From the NCBI GenBank assembly GCA_049671305.1, contig JBATUR010000097.1, positions 41,539-105,538 on the forward strand: a stretch of DNA of 64,000 nucleotides, in the 5' to 3' direction. Below are positions 9,092-18,007 of the stretch, piece by piece. The number at the start of each line of letters is the position of its first letter. The stretch's first letter is position 1. The DNA is from CADCTM01 sp049671305 (GTDB lineage Bacteria > Cyanobacteriota > Cyanobacteriia > Cyanobacteriales > Coleofasciculaceae). Under the pieces are notes generated by a model. That model was not told where the DNA came from. It searched no databases and saw only the letters and a program-made list of their open reading frames with translations. The position numbers were made by a program, and so were the translations under genes.

Positions 9092-10855
9092 ATGTCTACT
9101 TCCAAAATGAAAAAGATTTTAGTAATTGAAGATGAAGAATTTGTCCGGGAAAATATTGTAGAACTTCTGGATGCGGAAGGGTTTGAGGTATTTGATGCTG
9201 AAAATGGTTTGCAGGGTGTTGATCTAGCCAGAATGAAGCTTCCCGATTTGATTTTGTGTGATGTAATGATGCCTGGGTTAGATGGTTTTGGGGTACTGGC
9301 GGCGCTTCGTAAAGATTCAATTATGGGGGCGATACCTTTTATTTTCTTAACAGCAAAAGCCGCAAAATCAGATTTTCGTCAGGGTATGGAATTAGGGGCA
9401 GATGACTATATTACTAAGCCGTTTACTAGAACTGAGTTATTAGGAGCAATTTCTACACGTTTGCAAAAACAAGCTACTATAGAAAACCGCTATCATCTAG
9501 AGCTTGAGCAAACAAAATCACAGCTTAATTATTTAATTCATAATGACAGCTTAACCAAACTCCCAAATCGCTTGTCTTTACAAGAGCAATTTAAACAGAT
9601 ACAAGAAAGTAATTTACATACTCAACAACTGATTACATTTTTGTGTATAGGCTTAGATCGTTTTAACCAAGTTAATGAGAATTTAGGACAGACTGTTGGG
9701 GATTTATTACTGCAAGCTGTGGCGGAGCGTCTTAGTAGTTGTGTTGGCAGTAAAAATACCGTAGCACGTTTAAATGCCGATCAATTTGTGGTGATTTTAT
9801 CAACAATTCAACATCGCAAAGAAGCGGCTAATTTTGCTCAAGTTATTTTAAATAAACTTTCTGAAACTTTTAGATTAGCCGAGCAAGAGCTTTTTGTTAC
9901 GGCAAGTCTTGGTATTGCTTTTTATCCTCGTGATGGTAAGGAAATTGAGCAATTACTTAGTCATGCTCATACTGCCATGATTAAGGCAAAACAACAGGGT
10001 GGCGATCAGTTTGAATTTTACACTGTTGCCTATAATATTGGCTCCTCAGATCGTCTGGCTTTACAAACCAGTCTACGCCACGCCTTGGAGCGCGATGAAC
10101 TTGAGGTTTACTATCAACCCCAAGTCAATCTTCAAACCGGAGAAATCTTTGGTGCAGAGGCGCTTGTGCGCTGGAATCATCCAGATAGAGGCATAGTTTC
10201 GCCTAATAAATTTATTCCCATTGCTGAGGAAACTGGTTTAATTATACCGATAGGAGAATGGGTTTTATATACAGCTTGTAAACAAGTTAAAGTCTGGCAA
10301 AATTCTGGATTTCCTGATTTACAAATAGCGGTAAATCTATCAAGCAGGCAATTCAATCAATTAGACTTACGTCAGCAATTGGTGCAAATCTTAATTAAAA
10401 CAGGCATTGAGTCGAGATTTATTGAATTGGAGCTAACAGAAAGTATGCTAGCTCAAAATACCGCCGTGGCAATTCGGCGCTTAAATGCCTTAAAAGCACT
10501 TGGTGTAAAAATTGCCATTGATGATTTTGGCACTGGTTATTCTTCTTTGAGTTATTTGCAACAATTTCCCTTCGATGTTTTAAAAATTGACCGCTGTTTT
10601 ATCCGTAATATTACGGAAAATGCTAATAATTCGGCAATTACGCAAGCAATTATTGCAATGTCTAAAAGTTTGAATCTAAAATTAATAGCAGAGGGGGTAG
10701 AAACAGAGGCAGAACTTTCTTTTGTATGCCAACATAAATGTGATGGTATGCAAGGTTATTTATTTAGTCGTCCCGTCCCAGTCCAAGAGTTTTACAAATT
10801 GCTAACGACAGGTAGACGTTTGCCGCTGCCAATTAGTCATAAATTAACTGATTAA
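9092..10855 (+). CDS. Response regulator with degenerate GGDEF and intact EAL domain
   Basis: 587 residues: receiver (about 6-128, Asp57 in LCDVMMPGLDG), short coiled linker, GGDEF-type domain (about 150-310) and EAL domain (about 325-575). The cyclase signature GG(D/E)EF reads NADQF, so diguanylate cyclase activity is not expected. The phosphodiesterase set is present: AEALVRW, NLSSRQF, ELTES, DDFGTGYSS, KIDRCF and AEGVET. Predicted role: phosphorylation-controlled hydrolysis of cyclic di-GMP, with the dead GGDEF perhaps sensing GTP. It starts three bases after the kinase stop, so the two are probably co-transcribed and form one pathway. Confidence 0.9.
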   Translation: MSTSKMKKILVIEDEEFVRENIVELLDAEGFEVFDAENGLQGVDLARMKLPDLILCDVMMPGLDGFGVLAALRKDSIMGAIPFIFLTAKAAKSDFRQGMELGADDYITKPFTRTELLGAISTRLQKQATIENRYHLELEQTKSQLNYLIHNDSLTKLPNRLSLQEQFKQIQESNLHTQQLITFLCIGLDRFNQVNENLGQTVGDLLLQAVAERLSSCVGSKNTVARLNADQFVVILSTIQHRKEAANFAQVILNKLSETFRLAEQELFVTASLGIAFYPRDGKEIEQLLSHAHTAMIKAKQQGGDQFEFYTVAYNIGSSDRLALQTSLRHALERDELEVYYQPQVNLQTGEIFGAEALVRWNHPDRGIVSPNKFIPIAEETGLIIPIGEWVLYTACKQVKVWQNSGFPDLQIAVNLSSRQFNQLDLRQQLVQILIKTGIESRFIELELTESMLAQNTAVAIRRLNALKALGVKIAIDDFGTGYSSLSYLQQFPFDVLKIDRCFIRNITENANNSAITQAIIAMSKSLNLKLIAEGVETEAELSFVCQHKCDGMQGYLFSRPVPVQEFYKLLTTGRRLPLPISHKLTD

Positions 10856-10885
10856 AATGCACTGGTAATTACGCTGCCTATCAGA

Positions 10886-10917
10886 AAGTAAGGAACAATT
10901 TTTTTGCTTCCTTACTT
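10886..10917. other. 10-bp perfect hairpin in the gap between signalling genes
   Basis: Arms AAGTAAGGAA and TTCCTTACTT enclose a 12-base, T-rich loop. It sits between the EAL gene stop (10855) and the next receiver gene (10967). No uridine tract follows on either side, so it may be a weak terminator or a processing or stability element separating the last gene of the cluster. Confidence 0.5.
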
Positions 10918-10966
10918 AGTTCTTTACAGAAACAATACTGACAATTAATCAATAATAAAATAGGCA

Positions 10967-12055
10967 ATGAGTAAAATTTTGGTAATTGAAGACGAGCAAG
11001 CATTAAGAGAAAACTTAATGTGTTTGTTAGATGCTGAAAATTTTGAAGTTTTCGGCGCGGGTAATGGTAAAACAGGTGTTGAGTTAGCCAAGTCTCATTT
11101 ACCTGATTTGATTATTTGTGATGTTATGATGCCGCTACTGGATGGTTTTGGCGTTTTAACGACACTAAGATCAATTCCAACAACCACCACAATTCCCTTC
11201 ATTTTTTTGACAGCAAAAGTTGATAAAACTGACTTGCGTCAAGGTATGGAATTGGGTGCAGATGATTACTTAACTAAACCATTTAGCCGCAAAGATTTGC
11301 TTGCAGCTATTACAGTTAGATTAGAAAAACAAGCACTAATTAGTCAGCAGCAATCTCAAAAACTAGAGGAGTTACGCACTAGTATTGCCTTATCTTTGCC
11401 AATAGAATTACGCTCACCTTTAAATAATATTCTTGGTTTTTCTCAACTTCTCGTTGAAGATGCTGACCAGATGCATTCTCAGGAAATTCAAGAAATGGCA
11501 CAAATTATCCAAAAGTCGGGGGGACGTTTAGAGCGTTTAATTCAAAACTTTTTGCTATATGCTGAACTAGAATTAATAGCAACAGTTCCAGAACGAATTG
11601 AAGCATTACGCAATAGTCGAATTAGTTCGGCAGCAACGGTAATTAAAGATCTAGCTATCTTAGAAGCAACTAGGGAAAATAGAGACGCTGATTTACAATT
11701 AGAACTGCAAGATTCTACGGCTCAAATTGCTAAAGGTAAACTAGAAAAAATTGTCAGAGAAATACTAGATAATGCCTTAAAATACTCGACACCTGGTACG
11801 CCAATTCAGATTAATGCCGCTCCTATGGAAGGGAAATACCTTGTTTCAATAACCGATTATGGTCGTGGGATGAGTGACTCCCAAATTGCTGAAATCGGCG
11901 CTTATCGACAATTTGAACGCAAACTTTACGAGCAAAAAGGTTCGGGATTAGGGCTGGTAATTGTTAAACGCCTTGCTGAACTTTTGGGTGGCGGCTTAAC
12001 AATAGAAAGTACCCCCAATCAACAAACAAAAGTGCAAGTTGTCATTCCGATTTGA
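10967..12055 (+). CDS. Receiver-HATPase protein with substituted phospho-acceptor histidine
   Basis: 362 residues: receiver (1-122, Asp52), a dimerisation-like helix pair (about 130-200) and a HATPase domain (about 225-360). The H box reads SLPIELRSPLNNILGF, with Ile146 where active kinases have His (SHELRTPL). The ATP-binding boxes remain: EILDNALKYS, DYGRGMS and GSGLGLVIVKRLAE. Cis-autophosphorylation is therefore not expected. The protein could act as a phosphorylation-switched ATP-binding scaffold, or could titrate or allosterically control the kinase encoded at 5939-9088. The ATG at 10967 begins directly with SKILVIEDE. Confidence 0.85.
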   Translation: MSKILVIEDEQALRENLMCLLDAENFEVFGAGNGKTGVELAKSHLPDLIICDVMMPLLDGFGVLTTLRSIPTTTTIPFIFLTAKVDKTDLRQGMELGADDYLTKPFSRKDLLAAITVRLEKQALISQQQSQKLEELRTSIALSLPIELRSPLNNILGFSQLLVEDADQMHSQEIQEMAQIIQKSGGRLERLIQNFLLYAELELIATVPERIEALRNSRISSAATVIKDLAILEATRENRDADLQLELQDSTAQIAKGKLEKIVREILDNALKYSTPGTPIQINAAPMEGKYLVSITDYGRGMSDSQIAEIGAYRQFERKLYEQKGSGLGLVIVKRLAELLGGGLTIESTPNQQTKVQVVIPI

Positions 12056-12139
12056 CCTAAACTGCCATATTAAGGGAAAATTTTCTCGCTCTTTGATAAA
12101 CTCACAGAAAAGACTCACTCTTCATACCGCTTGGGAACG

Positions 12140-12895
12140 ATGGCAGGACATAGTAAATGGGCGAATATTAAACGCCAAAAAGCACGAGTTGATGCTGTTA
12201 AAGGTAAAACTTTTGCTCGACTCTCACGAGAGATTATTGTTGCCGCGCGTAGTGGTGTGCCTGATCCGGATGGGAATTTTCAACTGAGAAATGCTGTAGA
12301 AAAGGCGAAAGCTGCAGGTATTCCGAATGAAAATATTGAGCGTGCGATCGCTAAAGGTTCAGGACAATTAGGCGCTGATGGCAATAATCTAGAAGATATT
12401 CGCTATGAAGGCTATGGTCCCGGCGGTGTGGCAATTCTGATTGAGGCACTTACCGACAATCGTAATCGTACTGCGGCTGATTTGCGGCGGGCGTTTACCA
12501 AAAATGGCGGCAACCTCGGTGAAACTGGCTGTGTATCCTGGATGTTTGAGCAAAAAGGTGTGGTTACGGTTGGCGGTAATTTGAGCGAGGATCGTTTATT
12601 GGAGGCGTCTTTGGCAGGAGATGCTGAGTTTTATGAAATGAGTGAGGAGGAGGCGGCAGTATTTACGGAAGTTAGTAATTTGGAAACGCTTAATCAAACC
12701 CTGCGGCAGCAAGGTTTAGTGGTTGTTGATGCAGAATTACGCTGGGTTGTCAAGACGATAGTTGAAGTTACGGAACCAGATTTAGCGCGATCGCTTGTTC
12801 TATTAATGGATACTTTAGAAGACTTGGATGATGTGCAAAATGTGACGGCAAATTTTGAAATGGCAGATGAATTGCTGTCGCTGATTATGGATTAA
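12140..12895 (+). CDS. YebC/PmpR/TACO1 family protein
   Basis: 251 residues starting MAGHSKWANIKRQKARVD, the universal YebC N-terminus, so the ATG at 12140 is right and the in-frame TTG at 12131 is not. Three domains are expected; the sequence has the conserved RAIAKGSG and the segment IRYEGYGPGGVAILIEALTD in the middle. Bacterial members were long called transcriptional regulators; recent work ties the family to relief of ribosome stalling on proline-rich stretches. The gene lies 84 bases downstream of the receiver-HATPase gene and is probably transcribed separately. Confidence 0.95.
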   Translation: MAGHSKWANIKRQKARVDAVKGKTFARLSREIIVAARSGVPDPDGNFQLRNAVEKAKAAGIPNENIERAIAKGSGQLGADGNNLEDIRYEGYGPGGVAILIEALTDNRNRTAADLRRAFTKNGGNLGETGCVSWMFEQKGVVTVGGNLSEDRLLEASLAGDAEFYEMSEEEAAVFTEVSNLETLNQTLRQQGLVVVDAELRWVVKTIVEVTEPDLARSLVLLMDTLEDLDDVQNVTANFEMADELLSLIMD

Positions 12896-12969
12896 CTTGC
12901 TCACCCCATCCATTCGCGTCACAATAAAGAAGAGTATAAATTCCTATCCTTCTTGATGCACTCGGAAAA

Positions 12970-14238
12970 ATGGCGCTGCAACAGTTAACTAAACCAATAC
13001 CTTTATCCCACACCAGCTTTGATTATGACCTAGCGATCGTGGGCGGTGGCATTGTTGGCGCAACACTCGCCTGTGCTTTAAAAGATTCTGGCTTGAGTGT
13101 GGTCTTAATTGAAGCACAACCTCTGTCTGTCGCCCAAGTTAAACCCCAAGCTTATAATCTTTCCATTTTATCGGGGCGGATTTTTCAAGGCATCGGTGTT
13201 TGGCAAAAAATCCTGCCTCAAATTACCACCTATCGTCAAATTCGCCTTTCTGATGCTGATTATGGCAAAGTTGTACAATTTCAACTGCAAGATTTGGGCA
13301 CGGATGCTTTGGGGTATATTGCTGAACATCGTGTCCTGTTGGGCGCTTTAAGCGAGTTTGTTGCCGCTTCGAGCAATTTAAACCTACTTTGCCCTGCCGA
13401 AGTGTTGGAGGTGCAGTATGAGGCATCTGGGGCAGAAATTACAGTTAAGATGGAAGGTGAAATTCGTCAGTTAAAGACGCGCTTAGTTGTGGCAGCAGAT
13501 GGAGCGCGATCGCCTATTCGCACGGCAGCAGGTATTGGTACTCATGGCTGGCAATATTGGCAGTCTTGCGTCACAGCCAGAATTAAGACAGAAAAACCTC
13601 ACAATGATACGGCTTTTGAGCGCTTCTGGCCCAGTGGTCCGATGGGAGTTTTGCCGCTGTCTGAGCATCGTTGTCAGGTGGTTTGGACTGCACCTCACGC
13701 TGAGGCAAAAGCCTTGCAAGAATTGGACGAGCAGGCGTTTTTAGAGCTATTACAACTCCGGACGGGTGGACTTTTGGGGCATTTGGAGTTGGAGAGTAAG
13801 CGCTTTTTGTTTCCGGTACAGTTGATGCAAAGCGATCGCTATACTCAATCTAGATTGGCTTTAATTGGTGATGCCGCTCATTGTTGTCATCCCTTGGGTG
13901 GGCAAGGGCTGAATATGGGCATTCGGGATGCCGCCGCACTAGCACAAGTCTTGCAAAATGCGGCACTGCAAGGCGAAGATATTGGCAACCTACAAGTATT
14001 AAAGCGTTACGAACGTTGGCGTAAGTTGGAAAACTGGGCAATTTTAGGCTTTACTGATATTCTTGATCGAATGTTTTCTAATAATTGGTTGCCAGTTGTA
14101 ACGGTTCGACGTTTGGGTTTATGGATGTTACAAACAATTAGTCCATTGAAGTCTTTGGTGCTAAAATTTATGACCGGTTTGTTGGGGCGTACTCCGCAGT
14201 TGGCTCAGGGTAAAATTAGGGCAAAGACAGCGGTTTAA
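12970..14238 (+). CDS. UbiH/COQ6-type FAD-dependent hydroxylase
   Basis: 422 residues with the class A flavin monooxygenase layout: dinucleotide-binding loop AIVGGGIVGATLA (about 23-35), the second FAD motif VVAADGARSPIR, and the ribityl-binding motif LIGDAAHCCHPLGGQGLN. It resembles ubiquinone-biosynthesis hydroxylases. In cyanobacteria, which make plastoquinone, such proteins are thought to serve quinone ring modification, although the exact step is not shown here. The ATG at 12970 gives a short lead before the FAD fold. The C-terminal hydrophobic helix may attach it to the membrane. Confidence 0.85.
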   Translation: MALQQLTKPIPLSHTSFDYDLAIVGGGIVGATLACALKDSGLSVVLIEAQPLSVAQVKPQAYNLSILSGRIFQGIGVWQKILPQITTYRQIRLSDADYGKVVQFQLQDLGTDALGYIAEHRVLLGALSEFVAASSNLNLLCPAEVLEVQYEASGAEITVKMEGEIRQLKTRLVVAADGARSPIRTAAGIGTHGWQYWQSCVTARIKTEKPHNDTAFERFWPSGPMGVLPLSEHRCQVVWTAPHAEAKALQELDEQAFLELLQLRTGGLLGHLELESKRFLFPVQLMQSDRYTQSRLALIGDAAHCCHPLGGQGLNMGIRDAAALAQVLQNAALQGEDIGNLQVLKRYERWRKLENWAILGFTDILDRMFSNNWLPVVTVRRLGLWMLQTISPLKSLVLKFMTGLLGRTPQLAQGKIRAKTAV

Positions 14239-14279
14239 TTTAAAAATATGTCTTTATGGAATTAAAGGGCTAAGTCAGT

Positions 14280-14366
14280 ACTAGTAAGAAAGAAAATACA
14301 CTTGATTCCGTAATTATTGAAAGTATCCGCAATCAATTAGCTGCTCAAGTATTTAAGATTCAGTAG
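14280..14366 (+). pseudogene. Possible short coding remnant
   Basis: A 28-codon open stretch with no start codon ends at TAG (14364-14366). It reads as a plausible helical peptide (KKENTLDSVIIESIRNQLAA, then a few more residues). It might be the tail of a decayed gene just upstream of the defence-like nuclease. The evidence is only composition and reading sense, so this is tentative. Confidence 0.2.
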
Positions 14367-14471
14367 TGCCTGGAACTTCCTATAATTACTTGAAAACTGG
14401 TATCATTATCGATTGATATTGTGATCGCTTCTCAATCAATTTTGCTCTATAAACAACTGGAAAAAGAGATT

Positions 14472-15494
14472 ATGAATCCATATATAGAAATGCTTAAATC
14501 CAAATTTGAAGACGTTTGCTCTAGTTTCTATATAGCTCAAATAGATGATTTATTTTCTTCAGCAGGATTTCAAAACTTAAACAAAAGATGTGACACTCGC
14601 AGAGGTGAAGTAGAAGCTTACTATGAATTAATTGATTGGGAAAATAGTAATCAGGTTCGGAAATTCTTAAAGGTTATAGAAAATGTTCTTCTTCAGAACT
14701 CTCACTACTTTGGAGAAGAAAGAAAAGAAGAGCTTCGCAATCTTTGTAAAAAATGCGGACTTGAAGTAGACAGTAACGGGTATACTATATATTTAACGAA
14801 ACAAAGCACGAATGAGAATATAAAAAATATTATTTTTGCTTCTAACTCTTATAAGCCTGAAATTATCATTTCGGATTCCTTGACTAACCAAATTGAAATT
14901 GTTGAAAATGAAGATTTCTGCTTAGTTTACAATCAACCAATAAAAAGTCATGGCTTACTGTGGGTTGAGCTGGTTCGTTGGTGGAAACAATTGACCGAAG
15001 AAAATAGTATTTCAAACAATAAATCAGCGGAAACACTACATTCTAGACTCAAAGAATCTATTCAAAACAATCCAGTTGAAATGATTTTATTTGAAACCTA
15101 CTATACCAAGATAGGACTTCAATTAAAAGAAAAACTACCAGCTTTGATACCACAAGTTTACTTGCACTATGACCCTTATACAATTCGACAATTGCAAAAA
15201 ATGAATAAAAGTCAGCGATTGAAAAGGCAAAGAATGGACTTCCTTTTATTGCTGCCCAGAAAAGTCAGAGTAGTTATTGAAATTGATGGAAAGCAACACT
15301 ACTCTGATAGAGAAGGCAAAGCTAGTGTAACTCAATACTCCGAGATGGTAGCCGAAGACAGAAAATTAAAGCTACTCGGATATGAAATTTATAGATTTGG
15401 TGGTCATGAATTAATGCAAGAGAATGCTCCAAGTATTATCGAAGAATTTTTCTTGAAATTGTTTAGCAAGCATGAAGTTTGTGAAGATTTTTAA
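14472..15494 (+). CDS. Putative defence nuclease: AbiJ-NTD3-like N-terminus with DUF559/Vsr-like C-terminus
   Basis: 340 residues from the ATG at 14472, which follows a purine-rich AAAAAGAGA; a GTG at 14421 would add 17 residues. The first 90 or so residues (DLFSSAGF, CDTRRGEVEAYYELIDWEN) resemble the N-terminal module seen in AbiJ-type abortive-infection proteins. Residues about 199-335 look like a DUF559 nuclease of the PD-(D/E)XK/Vsr class: NPVE at 200-203, Asp256 in RQRMDF, Glu270, Asp272 and His276 in VIEIDGKQH, then DRKLKLLGYEIYRF. The gene is AT- and Lys-rich beside its neighbours and stands alone. It probably cuts nucleic acid on infection; that function is inferred, not shown. Confidence 0.65.
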   Translation: MNPYIEMLKSKFEDVCSSFYIAQIDDLFSSAGFQNLNKRCDTRRGEVEAYYELIDWENSNQVRKFLKVIENVLLQNSHYFGEERKEELRNLCKKCGLEVDSNGYTIYLTKQSTNENIKNIIFASNSYKPEIIISDSLTNQIEIVENEDFCLVYNQPIKSHGLLWVELVRWWKQLTEENSISNNKSAETLHSRLKESIQNNPVEMILFETYYTKIGLQLKEKLPALIPQVYLHYDPYTIRQLQKMNKSQRLKRQRMDFLLLLPRKVRVVIEIDGKQHYSDREGKASVTQYSEMVAEDRKLKLLGYEIYRFGGHELMQENAPSIIEEFFLKLFSKHEVCEDF

Positions 15495-15558
15495 ATTTGA
15501 CCAATTTAACGCGGACTTAATTCTTAGGCTGCGAAGGCAGGCTTTGTTTATGTAGCCC

Positions 15559-15573
15559 CAGGCTTCCAGCCTG
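15559..15573. repeat. Short interspersed hairpin repeat
   Basis: CAGGCT-TCC-AGCCTG forms a 6-bp hairpin inside a stretch (about 15535-15576) of the kind scattered through many cyanobacterial genomes (context TGTAGCCCC before the arm). It lies between convergent genes, the nuclease and mtnA. Confidence 0.5.
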
Positions 15574-15681
15574 CGGACATTGAGAGAAAATCATTTTTAA
15601 GCTTGGATTTCAAGTTAAGTTGACACCAATGACGGCAGTGCGCCTCTACACTTCAGCTAATTGCAACACAATTATCACTTA

Positions 15682-16716
15682 CTATCTAAACTTCTGTAAC
15701 TCAGCCGGCACAACCACACCTTTTTCTGTAATAATTCCGCTAATCAATTCAGCGGGTGTCACATCAAAAGATGGGTTATAAAACTCTACTCCCGGCGGAC
15801 AAATTACCGTTTCACCTATTTGATAAATTTCATCAGCATGACGCTCTTCAATAGGAATTGAAGCACCACTAGCTAATTCAAAATCAACTGTTGATAAAGG
15901 CGCCGCCACAAAGAAAGGTATATTATGAGCCTTAGCGATAATTGCTAAACTATAAGTACCAATTTTATTTGCAGTGTCACCATTAGCAGCAATTCTATCA
16001 GCACCAACTATCACGGCATCAATTAAGCCTTGCTTCATACAATGCGCCGCCATACTATCAGTAATTACTGTAACTGGAATGCCTTCTTGAACACATTCCC
16101 AAGCAGTTAGTTTGGCGCCTTGCAAGCGGGGACGAGTTTCACCAGCATACACTCTTGCTAGTCTTCCATCTCGCCACGCCGATCGTACCACACCCAAGGC
16201 TGTACCATATCCCGCCGTTGCCAGGGCTCCTGTATTACAGTGGGTAAGAATGCAAAGTTTCTCAGGAGTTGTCGGCATTGCTGCTATTCCTGCATTGCCT
16301 ATTGCTTGACAAGTTTCTAAGTCTTCAACTTGAATTGCTTGAGCGGTTTCTAGCAATGTTGTTTGAATTTCTTTAATAGTACCAATTGTCTCATAAGCTG
16401 TCTTCAGCATCCGCGAAATTGCCCAAGACAAATTAACGGCAGTGGGGCGAGTTTTTCGTAACCTTTCTGCAACTTCTTCTAGTTGTGTTAAAAAGGTATC
16501 TCGTTCAGTATTGGGAATTTCTCGTGCACCTAAATACATTCCATAAGCTGCAGCAACACCAATTGCCGGTGCACCTCGAACAATCATTGTTTTGATTGCT
16601 CTTTCCATATCTGCGAGATAACTAATTTCAACAAAGGTATGCTCTAAAGGTAAACGATTTTGGTCAATAAGTAAAACTTTGTCTTCGTGCCAGATAACGG
16701 GGTAAACTTGTGTCAT
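15682..16716 (-). CDS. mtnA: S-methyl-5-thioribose-1-phosphate isomerase
   Basis: 344 residues with the MtnA/eIF2B-like fold. Signatures include MIVRGAPAIGVAAAYG (about 43-58), the catalytic Cys region LTHCNTGALATAGYGTALGV, and the catalytic Asp in VGADRIAANGDTANKIGTY. The enzyme converts methylthioribose 1-phosphate to methylthioribulose 1-phosphate in the methionine salvage pathway, in the cytoplasm. Full length for the family. Other salvage genes are not adjacent. Start ATG at 16716. Confidence 0.95.
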   Translation of the reverse strand: MTQVYPVIWHEDKVLLIDQNRLPLEHTFVEISYLADMERAIKTMIVRGAPAIGVAAAYGMYLGAREIPNTERDTFLTQLEEVAERLRKTRPTAVNLSWAISRMLKTAYETIGTIKEIQTTLLETAQAIQVEDLETCQAIGNAGIAAMPTTPEKLCILTHCNTGALATAGYGTALGVVRSAWRDGRLARVYAGETRPRLQGAKLTAWECVQEGIPVTVITDSMAAHCMKQGLIDAVIVGADRIAANGDTANKIGTYSLAIIAKAHNIPFFVAAPLSTVDFELASGASIPIEERHADEIYQIGETVICPPGVEFYNPSFDVTPAELISGIITEKGVVVPAELQKFR

Positions 16717-16771
16717 GGTTTTTGTGTGTTAGTTATGTTTTTGATTTTTGAAACTGAAAACGATAAACTTT

Positions 16772-18007
16772 TTATTTCATGGGATTCTTACCAACAAAAC
16801 CATTACTAAGCTTTTGCCATAGTAAGCTAATTTTCCTCCTTAAGTATTCTCCTAAACCTTTTGATAACCGATCAAATTTATAGTGAAATAAAATATCTAC
16901 CATATCTTGAGCCGATAGCCCACTTAAATAAGCGATACCTTTATCAATTTTTGCATCGCTATCAATTAAATAACGCTGAATTCCCATCTTTTCGGAAATA
17001 TTCCATTTGGGTGCAAAATGCTGATGCATCTCTTTTTGATATTCAGCAAAATCTGTATTAGGGTTAATTAAATAACTTTCGATATGTTTACAGGCAATTT
17101 CGGCACTATACATGGCATGACGAATGCCTTCACCACCTAAAAAGTTAACAGTTGAAACAGCATCGCCAATGGCAATAATATTGTTTTTATAATAAAGATC
17201 ATTGAGTCCGCTAGAATATTTTAAAGTCGAACCGTGGATATCAATAATTTTGTAATCTTCGGTTTTTAAATAATCTTTAATTAGTAGCTCAATATAGTAT
17301 CTAAGTGTTTCTGTACGTTTGACAACTTGATGTTCTACCTTTAAATATCCTGCACCAACTTTGAGGCGATTCTTTTCCATTGGAAAAATCCAAGAATAAC
17401 CTTTAGGAATCCATTTATGCCCCAGAAAAAAGATTAGTGAACCCGTATATTTTTGATAAATTTCTTCAGAAACTTCAATTAAATATTCAATACCTGTACC
17501 TTGCAAAAATTCCGGCTTCTCACTTTCCTTATTATACATAACAGCCCGCAGTGGTCCTGTGGCATCAACCAGCACTTTGGTACTAACAGTAATGGGCTTT
17601 TCTACACCACGCTGCTTAAATTCAACTATGGTTTTTCCCTCTTGTTGAACATATTTAGAATAGCGATAACCCATGCCAACTTTACCGCCTAAATTGGTAA
17701 CTTCTTGTGCCAAAAACTCTCTAAGCTTGGCAAAGCTTAAAACAGCGCCTAATGCTTTTGGCGCTTCCCAAGTTCTGGTAATATTAGTAGTAACAATCAC
17801 CAGTTTATGCCAAAAACTGCCAACGACTTCTTCCGGCAAACCAAATTGTTCTAATGTTTCAATGGGAGTGCCAGCACTAGAAAAATCATTTTGATAAAAA
17901 TCAGTGTGTTGCTCTGCCAATAAGACACTATAACCTGATTTTGCCAGCAATCTTGCACAATGACAGCCAGCGGGACCTGCACCAACAACAACAACATCAA
18001 AATTCAT
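16772..18007 (-). CDS. Geranylgeranyl reductase family FAD-dependent oxidoreductase
   Basis: About 411 residues. The N-terminal FAD loop VVVVGAGPAGCHCARLLAKSGYSVLLAEQ is followed by VLVDATGPLRAVM and by GDAVSTVNFLGGEGIRHAMYSAE, the pattern of the geranylgeranyl-reductase/halogenase-like group. It is not the canonical ChlP; the substrate cannot be told from sequence, but reduction of an isoprenoid or lipid is plausible. A GTG at 18031 gives eight more residues; I prefer the ATG at 18007 because the FAD fold starts right after. Just upstream is dxs, the first isoprenoid-pathway gene, on the same strand, which fits an isoprenoid role. Confidence 0.8.
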   Translation of the reverse strand: MNFDVVVVGAGPAGCHCARLLAKSGYSVLLAEQHTDFYQNDFSSAGTPIETLEQFGLPEEVVGSFWHKLVIVTTNITRTWEAPKALGAVLSFAKLREFLAQEVTNLGGKVGMGYRYSKYVQQEGKTIVEFKQRGVEKPITVSTKVLVDATGPLRAVMYNKESEKPEFLQGTGIEYLIEVSEEIYQKYTGSLIFFLGHKWIPKGYSWIFPMEKNRLKVGAGYLKVEHQVVKRTETLRYYIELLIKDYLKTEDYKIIDIHGSTLKYSSGLNDLYYKNNIIAIGDAVSTVNFLGGEGIRHAMYSAEIACKHIESYLINPNTDFAEYQKEMHQHFAPKWNISEKMGIQRYLIDSDAKIDKGIAYLSGLSAQDMVDILFHYKFDRLSKGLGEYLRRKISLLWQKLSNGFVGKNPMK

